64,000 nucleotides of DNA from Bacteroidota bacterium (GCA_026391675.1 JAPLDQ010000046.1:62001-126000); one strand, 5' to 3'; numbered from the stretch's first letter, positions 18,594-27,930 are shown. Notes: generated by a model from the letters alone, not told the origin. Numbers and translations are program-made.

Positions 18594-19439
18594 TTAGAAC
18601 TCCCACAAGTGGTGTTCCAGGTCAAATATTTCTGTTTTAATCTTTTCAGCTTCCAATAACGCATCTATACCTGTTTTATATTGTGATATGGATCTGTTGA
18701 ATGTATTTTCCTGCTTTGTAATATAACTACTGAAGAATCTTTTCTGGAAGATGTCATCATAAGTTCTTCTTTCGGCACTGTTTTTTACGTTAAAAACTTC
18801 AGTTTTTGCAAAAATTGGACGGGTAGTTGGGAAATATATCCAAAACATTGGCTGAAATCCTGGTTTCAATTCACCTTTATCGTCAGTTACTTGTTTTAGC
18901 GGACATATACCCAGAATACGAACATCCATTACTGAACGTTGTTTATCAAAAAACTGAACCTCTTTAATTCTAAGCTGTTTAATATCATTAGGATCCAATG
19001 TATGCGTAATTACAGTATCATAAAATTCGCCCGGATTATCAAGTCTTTCCAATTGTGTGGAATCCTTAGTATTATAACTTGAAATCATTTCTTCATAAGG
19101 TAAAGGAGTAAGAAACTCATCATCTTTATAAGCCACGATAGCACCTTCCTGATATGCACTTAAAATCATCTGCATGAAACTAACTCTGTCTCTGATTTTT
19201 TCATCAGGGTAATAGAATACCTGATTCATTTTTTCTCTGAAATCAATAACTCTCCAGATTTTCAAATACCAGGAAACATCAGCTTCTCTGACAGGAGCAT
19301 AGCCAACCGGCTTACGATCATTTGTATGCGTCTTATCCCATGCACCATCTCTGGGAGGGCTGTCAAATACTTGTGAAAATGCTTCGATTGTTATTCCAAC
19401 ATTGAAAACTAACAATACGACTAAAATTAATTTTTTCAT
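18594..19439 (-). CDS. gldN: T9SS/gliding protein GldN
   Basis: 281 residues. Signal peptide at about 1-23 (ending AFSQ), then the GldN signature region with ADVSWYLKIWRVIDFREKMN and FYYPDEKIRDRVS near 55-85 and QPMFWIYFPTTRPIFAKTEVFN near 195. GldN (PorN) forms the periplasmic ring with GldK, attached to the outer membrane. It is the last gene of the porP-gldKLMN operon, 66 bp after gldM. Confidence 0.95.
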   Translation of the reverse strand: MKKLILVVLLVFNVGITIEAFSQVFDSPPRDGAWDKTHTNDRKPVGYAPVREADVSWYLKIWRVIDFREKMNQVFYYPDEKIRDRVSFMQMILSAYQEGAIVAYKDDEFLTPLPYEEMISSYNTKDSTQLERLDNPGEFYDTVITHTLDPNDIKQLRIKEVQFFDKQRSVMDVRILGICPLKQVTDDKGELKPGFQPMFWIYFPTTRPIFAKTEVFNVKNSAERRTYDDIFQKRFFSSYITKQENTFNRSISQYKTGIDALLEAEKIKTEIFDLEHHLWEF

Positions 19440-19505
19440 TTGAAAATTTAATTTATATAATTAATTAATCTATTTAATCCTTTTACTTATATAGTAGATT
19501 TAGAA

Positions 19506-21086
19506 TTACTTAATTTTTAAGTTGATAGATGGAAGTTTACGATTTCCATCCGGTGCTTTTGCTGTAATATTTTCAAACCAGAATTTTTGTCCTTTTTTTG
19601 CTTTTTGTATTTCAGCAATCATTTCAGGTGTAAATTTATTACCTCTTGACATCATCATTGGTGATAAGTCTCCGGCTTTTGTAGTCTGCATTGTAAATGA
19701 AGTTACAAACATTACCAATTCAAAATCAAAGTCTTTTAATTGAGCCATAATACCACCAGCAGAAACAATCCTGGATTTATCTATAAAAGCTCCATCTTCA
19801 ACACCACCGATAGAGGGTACAGGGTTAGGAACCGTTTTTATACGGAACTCTGATTTTCCCATAGGTTTCATTCTTCCGTCAAAATCAGCATTTATAGTTA
19901 TAATTGCTTTAGCACCAGGAACACCTTTAGTTACATTAACGATATATTTACCTCCACCTTTTGAAGCTAAAGAACCACCTGAAATGGATGGTTTTACTTT
20001 TTCGTTAGCAATACCAGGTACAGAAACGGTAACAGGGTTATCAACACCAACATAAAATACATTCATTTTATCTGCAGAAACAGTTGCACTTGGCTTAGCA
20101 ACTATATATTCATTTTCAAATGAATATTGTTTTATACCAAATGGTGTTTTTACATTTATCTGTCCAGTGTATTTCTTTAATCCTTCGGATGAAGCAGCAG
20201 CCTTGTAAACTACCATTCCGCTGTCGCCCTGAATTGTTGCACCATTAATATCGGCTGTAATTGAAGATTTTGTGTCATAAGCTGCCACAAAAATTTCGGC
20301 CTGATACTGATCGCCTAATAATACATAATTTGAAGCAGGAATAACTTTTGCACCAATTCTATCAAAAGTATAATCATAAGCACTGATAGCAGAATATAAT
20401 TGATTAACAATATCAAATTCTGTATTTAATACTTCAGATGTAGTTTTGTTTAAAATTGTAACAGCTGCTACAATAATAGTATGATAAAAATTATGCTGTT
20501 CCCAATTTTGTGATTTGTTATCTTTATCTCTGTAATCTTCGTCAGTTTTTAAACCCAGATTTTTATCAAGGATTTTTCTGTACTGAGGATCTACCAAATC
20601 AAGCATTTTTTTACGATAGTCTACAATCTTATCTTTTAATTCTTTGGATTTACCGGATGAACCATCTTCGGAACCTTTAAAGAAAAAGTTAGTAGGTGTA
20701 TCGTAATTATCTTTTCTTTTCAGTAATTTAATATTTAAATTTTTTGCTTCATCAATAGTTAGTTCTTCAGTTTCTGCAATTAACTGATATTTTAAACTAT
20801 TAATATAATCAACCATGTCTTTTGAGTATTTCTTGGCTAATTGAGCTTTATCATAATAAGGTTTTACCTTATCAGGGTTACCGTTATATGCTTTTAAAAA
20901 ACCAGCGTACGTGCCATCTATTTTCTTACCAAAATTAACATTTGTTGTTTCCATACTTTCATTAACAGTAACGAAAGCATTGATGATTTCAACAGAAACA
21001 TTTAATGCTAAAAGGGCAGTCAATACAAGATACATCATACTTATCATTCGTTGTCGCGGCGTTTCCGGACAATTTGTTGCTCCCAT
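19506..21086 (-). CDS. gldM: T9SS/gliding motor protein GldM
   Basis: 526 residues. The N-terminus MGATNCPETPRQRMISMMYL is characteristic, followed by a single transmembrane helix (about 14-34, LVLTALLALNVSVEIINAF) that inserts with GldL. The rest is a long periplasmic chain of four beta-rich domains reaching towards GldKN. With GldL it makes the proton-driven rotary motor of type IX secretion. It lies 45 bp downstream of gldL. Confidence 0.97.
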   Translation of the reverse strand: MGATNCPETPRQRMISMMYLVLTALLALNVSVEIINAFVTVNESMETTNVNFGKKIDGTYAGFLKAYNGNPDKVKPYYDKAQLAKKYSKDMVDYINSLKYQLIAETEELTIDEAKNLNIKLLKRKDNYDTPTNFFFKGSEDGSSGKSKELKDKIVDYRKKMLDLVDPQYRKILDKNLGLKTDEDYRDKDNKSQNWEQHNFYHTIIVAAVTILNKTTSEVLNTEFDIVNQLYSAISAYDYTFDRIGAKVIPASNYVLLGDQYQAEIFVAAYDTKSSITADINGATIQGDSGMVVYKAAASSEGLKKYTGQINVKTPFGIKQYSFENEYIVAKPSATVSADKMNVFYVGVDNPVTVSVPGIANEKVKPSISGGSLASKGGGKYIVNVTKGVPGAKAIITINADFDGRMKPMGKSEFRIKTVPNPVPSIGGVEDGAFIDKSRIVSAGGIMAQLKDFDFELVMFVTSFTMQTTKAGDLSPMMMSRGNKFTPEMIAEIQKAKKGQKFWFENITAKAPDGNRKLPSINLKIK

Positions 21087-21131
21087 ATCTTATGTTTATT
21101 ATTTAATTAATAAATCTATTTGTATTAACTG

Positions 21132-21821
21132 TTATTTATTTCCCATGCCCATTGCTGAAAGCATATTACCGTATACATTGTTTAACTGTGTAACTTTTTT
21201 GTTAATAGAATCTACTTCTTCCTTATATTTTACGGTATTTTCGTAAGATTCCTGTAATTGATTTACAAATAATTCCATATTGGTCTGAACTTTTGCAGTT
21301 GTTTCCATATGAGCATTAGCTGATTGTAATTGCATTTCGTAAATAGCATTTAAAGAAGCTAATTTTTCAGCAGAAGTTTTTAATGTTGAAGCATAAACTT
21401 CAGAAACTTTTGCAGCATCAGTTACTGTAACTAAAGAAGAAGCTGTTTCAGATAAAGTTCGTAATCCTTGCCCCAAACTATCAATCAATTCAGGCCCTAT
21501 TTTAGCATCAGCCAACATTTTATCTAATTCCTGGGTAACAGTAGTTTTCTTTTGTTTACCTTTTTTATAATCTTCTTCGAGCATACCGCCTAATTCAGGA
21601 TAAACCAAACTCCAATCGTATTCCACATGTAATGGTTCCCATGCTGAAAAGAAGAAAATACAAGCCTCAGTACCTAAACCTGCAATTAGCATGTAATTAG
21701 CACCAGCATAGTGATTGATTTTAAATAATGCTCCTAAAATTACGACTGAAGCTCCGATTCCATAAAGTTTGGCCATGAATTGTTTATAGCCTTTACTTCT
21801 TACAATATTATTTATTCCCAT
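21132..21821 (-). CDS. gldL: T9SS/gliding motor protein GldL
   Basis: 229 residues. Two transmembrane helices at about 17-35 and 41-60 hold the motor region (GASVVILGALFKINHYAGAN and the following conserved Glu in GTEACIFFFSAWEP). The remaining C-terminal part is cytoplasmic and mostly coiled coil. GldL surrounds the GldM dimer and provides the stator-like ring. Gene order gldK-gldL-gldM fits. Confidence 0.97.
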   Translation of the reverse strand: MGINNIVRSKGYKQFMAKLYGIGASVVILGALFKINHYAGANYMLIAGLGTEACIFFFSAWEPLHVEYDWSLVYPELGGMLEEDYKKGKQKKTTVTQELDKMLADAKIGPELIDSLGQGLRTLSETASSLVTVTDAAKVSEVYASTLKTSAEKLASLNAIYEMQLQSANAHMETTAKVQTNMELFVNQLQESYENTVKYKEEVDSINKKVTQLNNVYGNMLSAMGMGNK

Positions 21822-21873
21822 AATTATTAAATAATTTGATTAAGTTGATTAATTTATTTGATTTATTTATTTT

Positions 21874-23271
21874 CTAGTTATAAACATTAGATTCAGTTCT
21901 TGGATTATCTCCTTTTTTACGTCCTAAATAAGATTCAACGCATCTGAAACCAACATAAGATTTACAAGTATCCTGGTATTCATATTGACGGGCATAAACC
22001 TGCATATAATAGCCAACATCTTTCCATGAACCACCTCTGATTACTTTTCTTTTTTGAGCAGCATTTTCATTGTCTTTTGCATCGTAACCATAATACATAC
22101 TCATATCATGAGCAAAATTATAAGCTGATTCATCAAATGCATCTGCACACCATTCACTTACATTACCTGCCATATCATATAAGCCAAAATCGTTTGGAGC
22201 ATAATGTGCAACAACAACAGTACGAATACCACCATCATCGATATAATTGCCACGTAAAGGTTTATAGTTGCCTAAGAAACAACCGTTGCTGTTTCTGATA
22301 TATGGACCACCCCATGGAAATGAACTTAAAGCAGCTCCACCTCTTGCTGCCCATTCCCATTCGGTTTCGTTTGGTAATCTGAATTCATTTACACCCGGTT
22401 CACCTCTGCTATCGAGATAACTGTTCATCATCATAGTTCTCCAGTTACAGAAAGCTTTTGCCTGTTTCCAGCTGATACCAACTACAGGATAATTATCATA
22501 TACCGGATGCCAGAAATAAGATTTTGTCATAGGTTCATTAAAAGAATAAGTCCAGTCATGAATCCAGCATAGTGTATCAGGATAAACATTTATTATTTCT
22601 TTTCTGATATATACAGAACGGTCTTTTAAGCCCTGAGGACGGTTCATGAATGAACCATTCTGAGAATTTGCAGGTTGTGAATAATCTTTTTGAGCTGCGG
22701 CCTGTAAATCGAACCAATAATAAATATAGTTTAATTTGCGGGCATCAACTTCTTTTCTTCTGTAAAATCTTTCATGTTCAGGAAGGTACATATCTTCCAA
22801 AGCTTCTTTATTTTCAGGAGCATCCCATTCGATATCTTTTTTCCAGTTGACTGCAGGCGGTTCAATGGGTTCACCATTTTCATCCTGATCAATTAAATGT
22901 TCAGCCACACCACCTTCGCCTAATTTGGTATGGGCAATTGAATCTCTTACCCAGTAAACGAACTGACGATACTCATTATTGGTAATTTCAGTTTCGTCCA
23001 TGTAAAAAGACTCAACACTTACAGTCTTGGACTGATAAACGTTGGCATAAAAAATGTCCTGATCACCGGCACCCATAGTATATGAACCCAGTGGAATAAA
23101 TATAGTTCCATAAGGATCGGGTTGGTAAAATCTTGGTCTGTCTTGAACACCGATTAGTTCTCCATTACCAGAATTTCTACAGCTTGCAAAGAGTAGAATT
23201 ATGGTAAGATAAAAAAAGACGTTTCTCATATTGAATTTTGCTTTGATATTCATAACGGTTTTTTTAATCAT
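21874..23271 (-). CDS. gldK: T9SS/gliding lipoprotein GldK
   Basis: 465 residues from the first ATG; two in-frame ATGs at 23253 and 23229 are also possible and the last (MRNVFFYLTIILLFASC) gives the most usual lipoprotein signal. The lipobox is FASC. The body is a formylglycine-generating-enzyme-like (sulfatase-modifying) domain with TEWEWAARGG, GLYDMAGNVSEW, KVIRGGSW and VGFRCV motifs. GldK forms the outer-membrane-associated ring with GldN. It follows the PorP gene by 59 bp. Confidence 0.95.
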   Translation of the reverse strand: MIKKTVMNIKAKFNMRNVFFYLTIILLFASCRNSGNGELIGVQDRPRFYQPDPYGTIFIPLGSYTMGAGDQDIFYANVYQSKTVSVESFYMDETEITNNEYRQFVYWVRDSIAHTKLGEGGVAEHLIDQDENGEPIEPPAVNWKKDIEWDAPENKEALEDMYLPEHERFYRRKEVDARKLNYIYYWFDLQAAAQKDYSQPANSQNGSFMNRPQGLKDRSVYIRKEIINVYPDTLCWIHDWTYSFNEPMTKSYFWHPVYDNYPVVGISWKQAKAFCNWRTMMMNSYLDSRGEPGVNEFRLPNETEWEWAARGGAALSSFPWGGPYIRNSNGCFLGNYKPLRGNYIDDGGIRTVVVAHYAPNDFGLYDMAGNVSEWCADAFDESAYNFAHDMSMYYGYDAKDNENAAQKRKVIRGGSWKDVGYYMQVYARQYEYQDTCKSYVGFRCVESYLGRKKGDNPRTESNVYN

Positions 23272-23330
23272 TTTGTTGTTTTTTTCATTAATTTAATTTA
23301 ACGAAAAAATATATTTTATGTTACAATAAT

Positions 23331-24350
23331 TTATAAATACCTTGTGTTTTTATAACTTTTTACCGGATGAGGTATTTCTATTTTGAAACAATATCTTAAG
23401 AACAACTCGTGGCTGCCATTGCTTTTTCCGGCACCTCCCAATTTGGAAGTTGTAATATCATAAGAATAACCAAATTTAAAATTATTCCAGTTTAAACCAG
23501 CCATAATTGTTACAGCATCCTGAACCCTGTAGCTTAAACCACCCCAAAATCTGTTTTCATATTTTAATAAAGCAGCAATATCATACTGAGCTGTTACAAA
23601 ATCTGTTTTAACCAATACTGAAGGATCCAGTTCAAATGAAGGATTACTGGGGAAAACATATTCGTAACCACCGGTAATAAAATAAGTTCTTTTTAATGCA
23701 TAACCAAATCCACTTTGTACAGGAGAAGTAGCATCTATAGCTTTCCAGGCATAGTTTTTAGGTTCGGTGAGATTCAAAGCAGAAATACCGGCATAAAATT
23801 TACCCGGTATATTATAGTAGGCTCCAAAAGCAAAATCGGTATAAAACTCACCGCCTTTTGCCAAACCGGCAGCTATAACAGCATCTGTTTCAGGAGATAA
23901 TTGATTTCCACTTGCATCAACTGCAGATGTTCTGAATTTTGCAAAATCTATTTTTTTATCATCAAAAGCGGCTTCAACACCAATACCTAAAAATCCGCTG
24001 CCTAAATTTACGCGATAGGCATAGGCTAAACGGAAAAGTGTATTTTTTTCAAAACCAGCCTTATCACTGCTGATTACAGCACCTAAACCTCCATGAAGAA
24101 ATTTAACAGGTGCATCTATAGTAAATAATATTGTTTGAGGTGCTGTACTGCTTCCATCAGGATCTTTAAATCCAGCCCATTGTTGTCTGAAAAAAGTATT
24201 GAGACAAATTGCTCCATTACTTCCCGCATATCCCGGATTTAATGCCATAGTATTGAACATAAACTGGCTAAACTGAGCTTCCTGTTGTGCGAAAATAATG
24301 GTATTTGCGCAAAACAGAATGATAAAAAAAGTAAAAATCTTATTTCTCAT
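23331..24350 (-). CDS. PorP/SprF family T9SS outer-membrane protein
   Basis: 339 residues. Signal peptide about 1-21 (ending IFAQ), then the family start QEAQFSQFMFNTMALNPGYAGSNG (quoted in part: ALNPGYAGSNG), and a beta-barrel of alternating strands up to the C-terminus. PorP/SprF proteins are outer-membrane partners for delivering T9SS cargo, often gliding adhesins or other type B substrates. Being first gene of the gldKLMN operon it is the general PorP-like member rather than a cargo-paired SprF. Confidence 0.92.
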   Translation of the reverse strand: MRNKIFTFFIILFCANTIIFAQQEAQFSQFMFNTMALNPGYAGSNGAICLNTFFRQQWAGFKDPDGSSTAPQTILFTIDAPVKFLHGGLGAVISSDKAGFEKNTLFRLAYAYRVNLGSGFLGIGVEAAFDDKKIDFAKFRTSAVDASGNQLSPETDAVIAAGLAKGGEFYTDFAFGAYYNIPGKFYAGISALNLTEPKNYAWKAIDATSPVQSGFGYALKRTYFITGGYEYVFPSNPSFELDPSVLVKTDFVTAQYDIAALLKYENRFWGGLSYRVQDAVTIMAGLNWNNFKFGYSYDITTSKLGGAGKSNGSHELFLRYCFKIEIPHPVKSYKNTRYL

Positions 24351-24784
24351 AATAAATAGATTTATGTAGAGCTCCTAAACGAGGCTGTAAAATAACAAAA
24401 AATAAATCAGATACCAAAAACTTTATTGTTAAAAAACTGTTTAATTTCAATTTAAATAAATTGAACCTTCTCATTTTCAATCTATTATAAATTTACTGTT
24501 AAAATCAATCAACAATTAAGTTTTTATGTATTAATTTTATTAACGCAAAAGTAAGTAAAAAAATATTAAAAAATCTTAAAATTGTAATTTTTATTGAAAA
24601 AAAGTAAGAAAAAAACAGGCTGGAGTTAAAAAGTGGAATTTTAAATCATATTATATCTATATTTTATTTATAAATTTTATCATCAAATACAATTTAGCTG
24701 ACAATATTTATTTCACAGAAGTTTTAATATTTTGAACAACATCATATATTAGATTGTTGATATATAAGCACAATATTTAAAGCC
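24351..24784. other. Divergent intergenic region between the T9SS operon and ferritin
   Basis: AT-rich 434-bp region with no gene. It contains a minus-strand -7 element (24546-24553) for the T9SS operon. Nothing recognisable precedes ferritin: no clean TAnnTTTG and no evident iron-regulator palindrome. Confidence 0.6.
24546..24553 (-). promoter_or_regulatory. -7 element (TACTTTTG, minus strand) for the porP-gldKLMN operon
   Basis: Plus-strand CAAAAGTA reads TACTTTTG on the coding strand. It implies a leader of roughly 190 nt before porP. Only candidate seen upstream. Confidence 0.4.
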
Positions 24785-25288
24785 ATGTTAAACTTAAACG
24801 TTGAAAAAATTTTAGTAGCACAGATTGAGAAAGAAGCCTATTCTTCAAATTTATATCTGGCCATGGCCAGTTGGGCTGAAAACAATGGGTTTGAAGGTAC
24901 TGCGCAATGGCTCTACACACAGGCTGAAGAAGAACATACGCATATGCTGCGTTTTATAGCTTATATCAACGAAAGAGGTGGTAAAGCAATTATTCCTGCC
25001 CTGAAGCAACCTCCCATGGAATATATTGATATCCGTGATTTATTTGAGTATGTTTTTAAACATGAAAAATATATTTCAGATTCTATCAATGATATTGTTG
25101 GCATTTGTATTGATGAAAAAGATTTTTCGACCAATAATTGGATACAATGGTTTGTTAATGAACAAATTGAAGAAGAAAAATCTGTCAGGAATATTATTGA
25201 TAAATTAAATCTTTTGGGCGGTCATAGTTTATATCTTTTTGATAAAGATATTATGTCGATGAGAGCTGTTGCAAATAATCAGCAGTAA
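24785..25288 (+). CDS. Ferritin (non-haem)
   Basis: 167 residues. The ferroxidase ligands known from E. coli FtnA fall at identical positions: Glu17, Glu50 and His53 in QAEEEHTHM, Glu94, Gln127 and Glu130. It lacks the haem-binding Met of bacterioferritins. It oxidises Fe(II) and stores iron in a 24-mer shell, and protects from peroxide. Monocistronic, convergent with kdsC, 21 bp apart. Confidence 0.96.
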   Translation: MLNLNVEKILVAQIEKEAYSSNLYLAMASWAENNGFEGTAQWLYTQAEEEHTHMLRFIAYINERGGKAIIPALKQPPMEYIDIRDLFEYVFKHEKYISDSINDIVGICIDEKDFSTNNWIQWFVNEQIEEEKSVRNIIDKLNLLGGHSLYLFDKDIMSMRAVANNQQ

Positions 25289-25309
25289 ATACATGAATCA
25301 ATAAGTATT

Positions 25310-25831
25310 TTACCAGTGAAAAGCTTCTTTATGAAACCATTGGTCGTGTAATCGCAATACCTGTTCAATAATATCCCTTACACATCCTTTACCCCCATTT
25401 GCGTCAGAAATATAGTCGGCAATTTCTTTTATTTCATTAGCAGCATCAGCAGGACATGAAGCAACACCAACATTTAACATTACTTCATAATCAGGAATAT
25501 CGTCGCCCATATATAATACTTCTGCTTTATTAAGCTGGTTTTTGCTCATATATTCCTGAAACAAGGCTAATTTATTATCAACTCCCAGAAAAACATCTGT
25601 AATACCAAGGCTTTTCATCCGATCAGTCATGGAAGCAGATTTACCTCCTGAAATTACACATATCCTGTATCCTTTTTTAACAGCATATTGCAATGCATAG
25701 CCATCCTTTACATTGGCTGTGCGCAATTGTTCATTTTCGTTTACAACTAAAACGGTTCCATCAGTAAGTACACCATCGTAATCGAAAATAAAAGTGGTGA
25801 TAGCTTGTAATTTTTCTTTATAATTTGACAT
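25310..25831 (-). CDS. kdsC: KDO-8-phosphate phosphatase, KdsC family (HAD IIIA)
   Basis: 173 residues. HAD motifs: FDYDGVLTDG with Asp17 nucleophile and Asp19, VISGGKS as motif II, a Lys before ALFQEY as motif III, and MGDDIPDYEVM as motif IV. There is no cap domain, as in tetrameric KdsC. The enzyme dephosphorylates KDO-8-phosphate in lipopolysaccharide core synthesis. It starts 2 bp after the DUF2520 gene. Assignment over other HAD-IIIA phosphatases rests on length and the GDDxPD/GGKGCVRDIIE end. Confidence 0.88.
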   Translation of the reverse strand: MSNYKEKLQAITTFIFDYDGVLTDGTVLVVNENEQLRTANVKDGYALQYAVKKGYRICVISGGKSASMTDRMKSLGITDVFLGVDNKLALFQEYMSKNQLNKAEVLYMGDDIPDYEVMLNVGVASCPADAANEIKEIADYISDANGGKGCVRDIIEQVLRLHDQWFHKEAFHW

Positions 25832-25833
25832 AC

Positions 25834-26622
25834 TTATTTTTTTGTTGGATAAAATTGCTTTTGAATATTTTCACTTATAACATGATAGATTTCTAATAAA
25901 TCCGGATTAGCAGCCAGGAAATTTTCATGTTCTTCAATTACGGAAATATCATTGCGTCGCGCAGGACCGGTAATTGTATCAGCGGGCAGTTGTTTCTGAA
26001 CTTTTTCGGCTGTCCGTAATATCAATGGTTTTAGCATATCAAATGACAGCTGATTATCAGTCAGAATTTTTTCTGCAATCAGATACATATAACTGCTGAA
26101 ATTAGATGCAAAAACGGCTGAAATATGTAGTATTTTACGTTGTCCGGATGTAATAACCTGAACATTACCGGATATTTCTTTTGCCAATTGGATTAAACTA
26201 GCTTCATTTTCAGGTGTATTGGCTTCAATACATAATGGAATATGAGTAAAATCGATAATTTCAGATTTTGAAAAAGTTTGAAGCGGATAAAAAACGCCAT
26301 AATTATCAGTTGAATTAATTAGAATATCCATAGCAACTGTACCGGAAGTATGTACAACTAACTTATGATTCAAGCTTAGCTTAGATATAAGTTCCGGAAT
26401 TGCAACATCCTTAACGGCAATAATATACAAATCTGCATTTAAATCAATTTCAGAATATTTATCAGAAAAGGAAGCATCAACACTTTCAGCAAGCATTTTT
26501 GCATTGCCTAACGTACGACTCAATACTTGCAGAATTGTAAAACCCTTATTATAAAAGGCAACTGCAAGATTGCATGCTACACTTCCTGCACCAATGATGA
26601 CTATTTTTTCTATTTTTTGCAA
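25834..26622 (-). CDS. Rossmann-fold / DUF2520 oxidoreductase-like protein
   Basis: 262 residues. N-terminal NAD(P)-binding Rossmann domain with IGAGSVACNLA (about 10-20), VVHTSGTVAMDIL, and YPLQTFSK; the C-terminal helical domain matches the DUF2520 layout (HISAVFASNFSSYMYLIAE; TGPARRNDISVIEEH). The family resembles ketopantoate reductase but its substrate is not established. The start is TTG at 26622: there is no ATG in frame and an in-frame stop lies five codons upstream. Operon with kdsC (2-bp gap); a hairpin separates it from ppnP. Confidence 0.85.
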   Translation of the reverse strand: MQKIEKIVIIGAGSVACNLAVAFYNKGFTILQVLSRTLGNAKMLAESVDASFSDKYSEIDLNADLYIIAVKDVAIPELISKLSLNHKLVVHTSGTVAMDILINSTDNYGVFYPLQTFSKSEIIDFTHIPLCIEANTPENEASLIQLAKEISGNVQVITSGQRKILHISAVFASNFSSYMYLIAEKILTDNQLSFDMLKPLILRTAEKVQKQLPADTITGPARRNDISVIEEHENFLAANPDLLEIYHVISENIQKQFYPTKK

Positions 26623-26636
26623 ATTGATTAATTTTT

Positions 26637-26670
26637 AGTGACAGGGTGACTTTGAGTCACCCTGTCACTT
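26637..26670. other. Perfect 15-bp hairpin between ppnP and the DUF2520 gene
   Basis: AGTGACAGGGTGACT and its exact complement around a 4-base loop. There is no T-run on either side, so it is a weak candidate for intrinsic termination and may act as an mRNA-processing or stabilising hairpin between the two co-directional genes. Confidence 0.6.
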
Positions 26671-26682
26671 CATATATAATTT

Positions 26683-26964
26683 TTATCTGTATAAACAACG
26701 GTAAGTGGTGTCTTCAGCTATTTTCAGCTTGAATTTACTGTCTTTAGGAACAATAAAAGTTTCAAATTCTTTATATTCTTTCCATTCGGTTTCACCGGCC
26801 AATTGAATGATCATTTTTCCTGAGGTTACTGTCATATGCTCTACAGTTGAAGTACCAAATTCATAATCTCCTGCAGCCATAACACCTATAGTTGCCGGCC
26901 CTTCAGTAGTCTGATAAGCAATGGATTTTACTTTTCCATCAAAATATTCATTTGTTTTAAACAT
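26683..26964 (-). CDS. ppnP: Pyrimidine/purine nucleoside phosphorylase PpnP (DUF1255)
   Basis: 93 residues, a single small cupin, the usual family length. Family segments are FKTNEYFDGKVKSIAYQ, GPATIGVMAAGDYEFGTSTVE and the final TTYRCLYR. The E. coli homologue (YaiE) phosphorolyses many ribonucleosides to base and ribose-1-phosphate. A TAATTTTG element lies 22 bp upstream. Confidence 0.93.
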   Translation of the reverse strand: MFKTNEYFDGKVKSIAYQTTEGPATIGVMAAGDYEFGTSTVEHMTVTSGKMIIQLAGETEWKEYKEFETFIVPKDSKFKLKIAEDTTYRCLYR

Positions 26965-26986
26965 AATATAAATTTTAAATTTTTGT

Positions 26987-26994
26987 CAAAATTA
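26987..26994 (-). promoter_or_regulatory. -7 element (TAATTTTG, minus strand) for ppnP
   Basis: Plus-strand CAAAATTA, 23 bp upstream of the ppnP ATG. Confidence 0.5.
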
Positions 26995-27077
26995 TGATTT
27001 TATCGCCAACTCTTTTCATTTTTAATGCAATTTTTTTGTCGCATAAAATTTGAGTTATTCCTTTTAAAACAATAAAT

Positions 27078-27140
27078 GTAAAACTTATTTGTTAAATAGT
27101 AAAATTTATTTGCTTTTTTGTAAAATATACTTTACTTTTG
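27078..27140 (+). promoter_or_regulatory. Three direct repeats in 21-bp phase over a -33/-7 promoter
   Basis: Units start at 27078, 27099 and 27120: GTAAAACTTATTTG, GTAAAATTTATTTG and GTAAAATATACTTT. Spacing is exactly 21 bp, two helical turns. The second unit ends in the -33 TTTG (27109-27112), which is 20 bp before the -7 TACTTTTG (27133-27140). The third also forms a palindrome (GTAAAATATACTTTAC). Best read as an operator, probably for the XRE protein encoded downstream. Confidence 0.6.
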
Positions 27141-27166
27141 TATCATAAATTTAAATACTTCAAAAT

Positions 27167-27643
27167 ATGAAAACAAGATTTTTATTCCCAAATGTCTTTA
27201 AAACTATTGGCTGGATTTTATTGGTTGCTGGTATTATTTTATGGATTTACGGATTGTTTTTTAATGATCAGATTCCATTTTTAAACATCAAAGTTTTTGC
27301 TATAATAGATTCAACTATTTTTCAACCTGTAAAAATCTTAAGCTTTATAGACCATAATATTACAGTGGATCTTATGGGTATTCTGATAATAACAGGTGCT
27401 ATTTTTATTGCATTTTCCAAAGAAAAGTACGAAGATGAATATATAGGCAGAATAAGATTGGAATCACTTTTATGGGCTACTTATATAAATTATGCAATAT
27501 TGGTTTTTTGCATTTTATTTATTTATGGTACAAGTTTTTTTAATGTTCTGATTTACAATATGGTTTCTTTATTGATTTTCTTTTTGATTCGTTTTAATTT
27601 GATGCTTTACAAAACCAAAAGACAGTTAAAAAATGAAAAATAA
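27167..27643 (+). CDS. Four-helix membrane protein paired with an XRE regulator
   Basis: 158 residues with four predicted transmembrane segments (about 12-30, 62-80, 103-122, 126-144) and a Lys-rich C-terminal end. No catalytic motif. I do not recognise a named family beyond the common Gram-positive and Bacteroidota pairing of a small DUF2975/DUF2178-like membrane protein with a YgzD-type HTH regulator. Its stop overlaps the XRE start by 11 bp, so the two are translationally coupled. The promoter is covered by phased repeats. Role unknown; in other species such pairs respond to membrane or developmental signals. Confidence 0.75.
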   Translation: MKTRFLFPNVFKTIGWILLVAGIILWIYGLFFNDQIPFLNIKVFAIIDSTIFQPVKILSFIDHNITVDLMGILIITGAIFIAFSKEKYEDEYIGRIRLESLLWATYINYAILVFCILFIYGTSFFNVLIYNMVSLLIFFLIRFNLMLYKTKRQLKNEK

Positions 27644-27833
27644 TTTAAAAGTAGAGCGGGCTATCAAAAACATAACCCAGGAAGAACTGGCCGCTTTTAT
27701 AAATGTGAGCAGGCAGACTATCAATGCGATGGAATTGAATAAATACGTGCCATCTACTGTATTATCATTAAAGATTGCAAAGTTCTTCGGTAAGAAAGTT
27801 GAAGATATTTTCTATCTGGAAGAAAATGATTAA
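27633..27833 (+). CDS. Small XRE-family (YgzD-like) transcriptional regulator
   Basis: 66 residues, almost all a Cro/C1-type helix-turn-helix (ERAIKNITQEELAAFINVSRQTINAMELNKYVPS), with the short C-terminus KKVEDIFYLEE usual for the YgzD group. It overlaps the upstream membrane-protein gene by 11 bp. It probably represses its own operon by binding the 21-bp phased repeats at 27078-27140; this is inference. Confidence 0.92.
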   Translation: MKNNLKVERAIKNITQEELAAFINVSRQTINAMELNKYVPSTVLSLKIAKFFGKKVEDIFYLEEND

Positions 27834-27930
27834 ATATTAAAGTCATCTCAAATCGTAAGTGACTTTGAGAATATACACCTGCAAAAAAAAGAGGCTGTCT
27901 CAAAAGTCTTTGTGAACCTCTAAATTTTCT

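Noticed and set aside
26637-26670. Intrinsic terminator after ppnP
   Set aside because: The stem is perfect but there is no T-run on either strand, so it is listed as a hairpin of unknown role.
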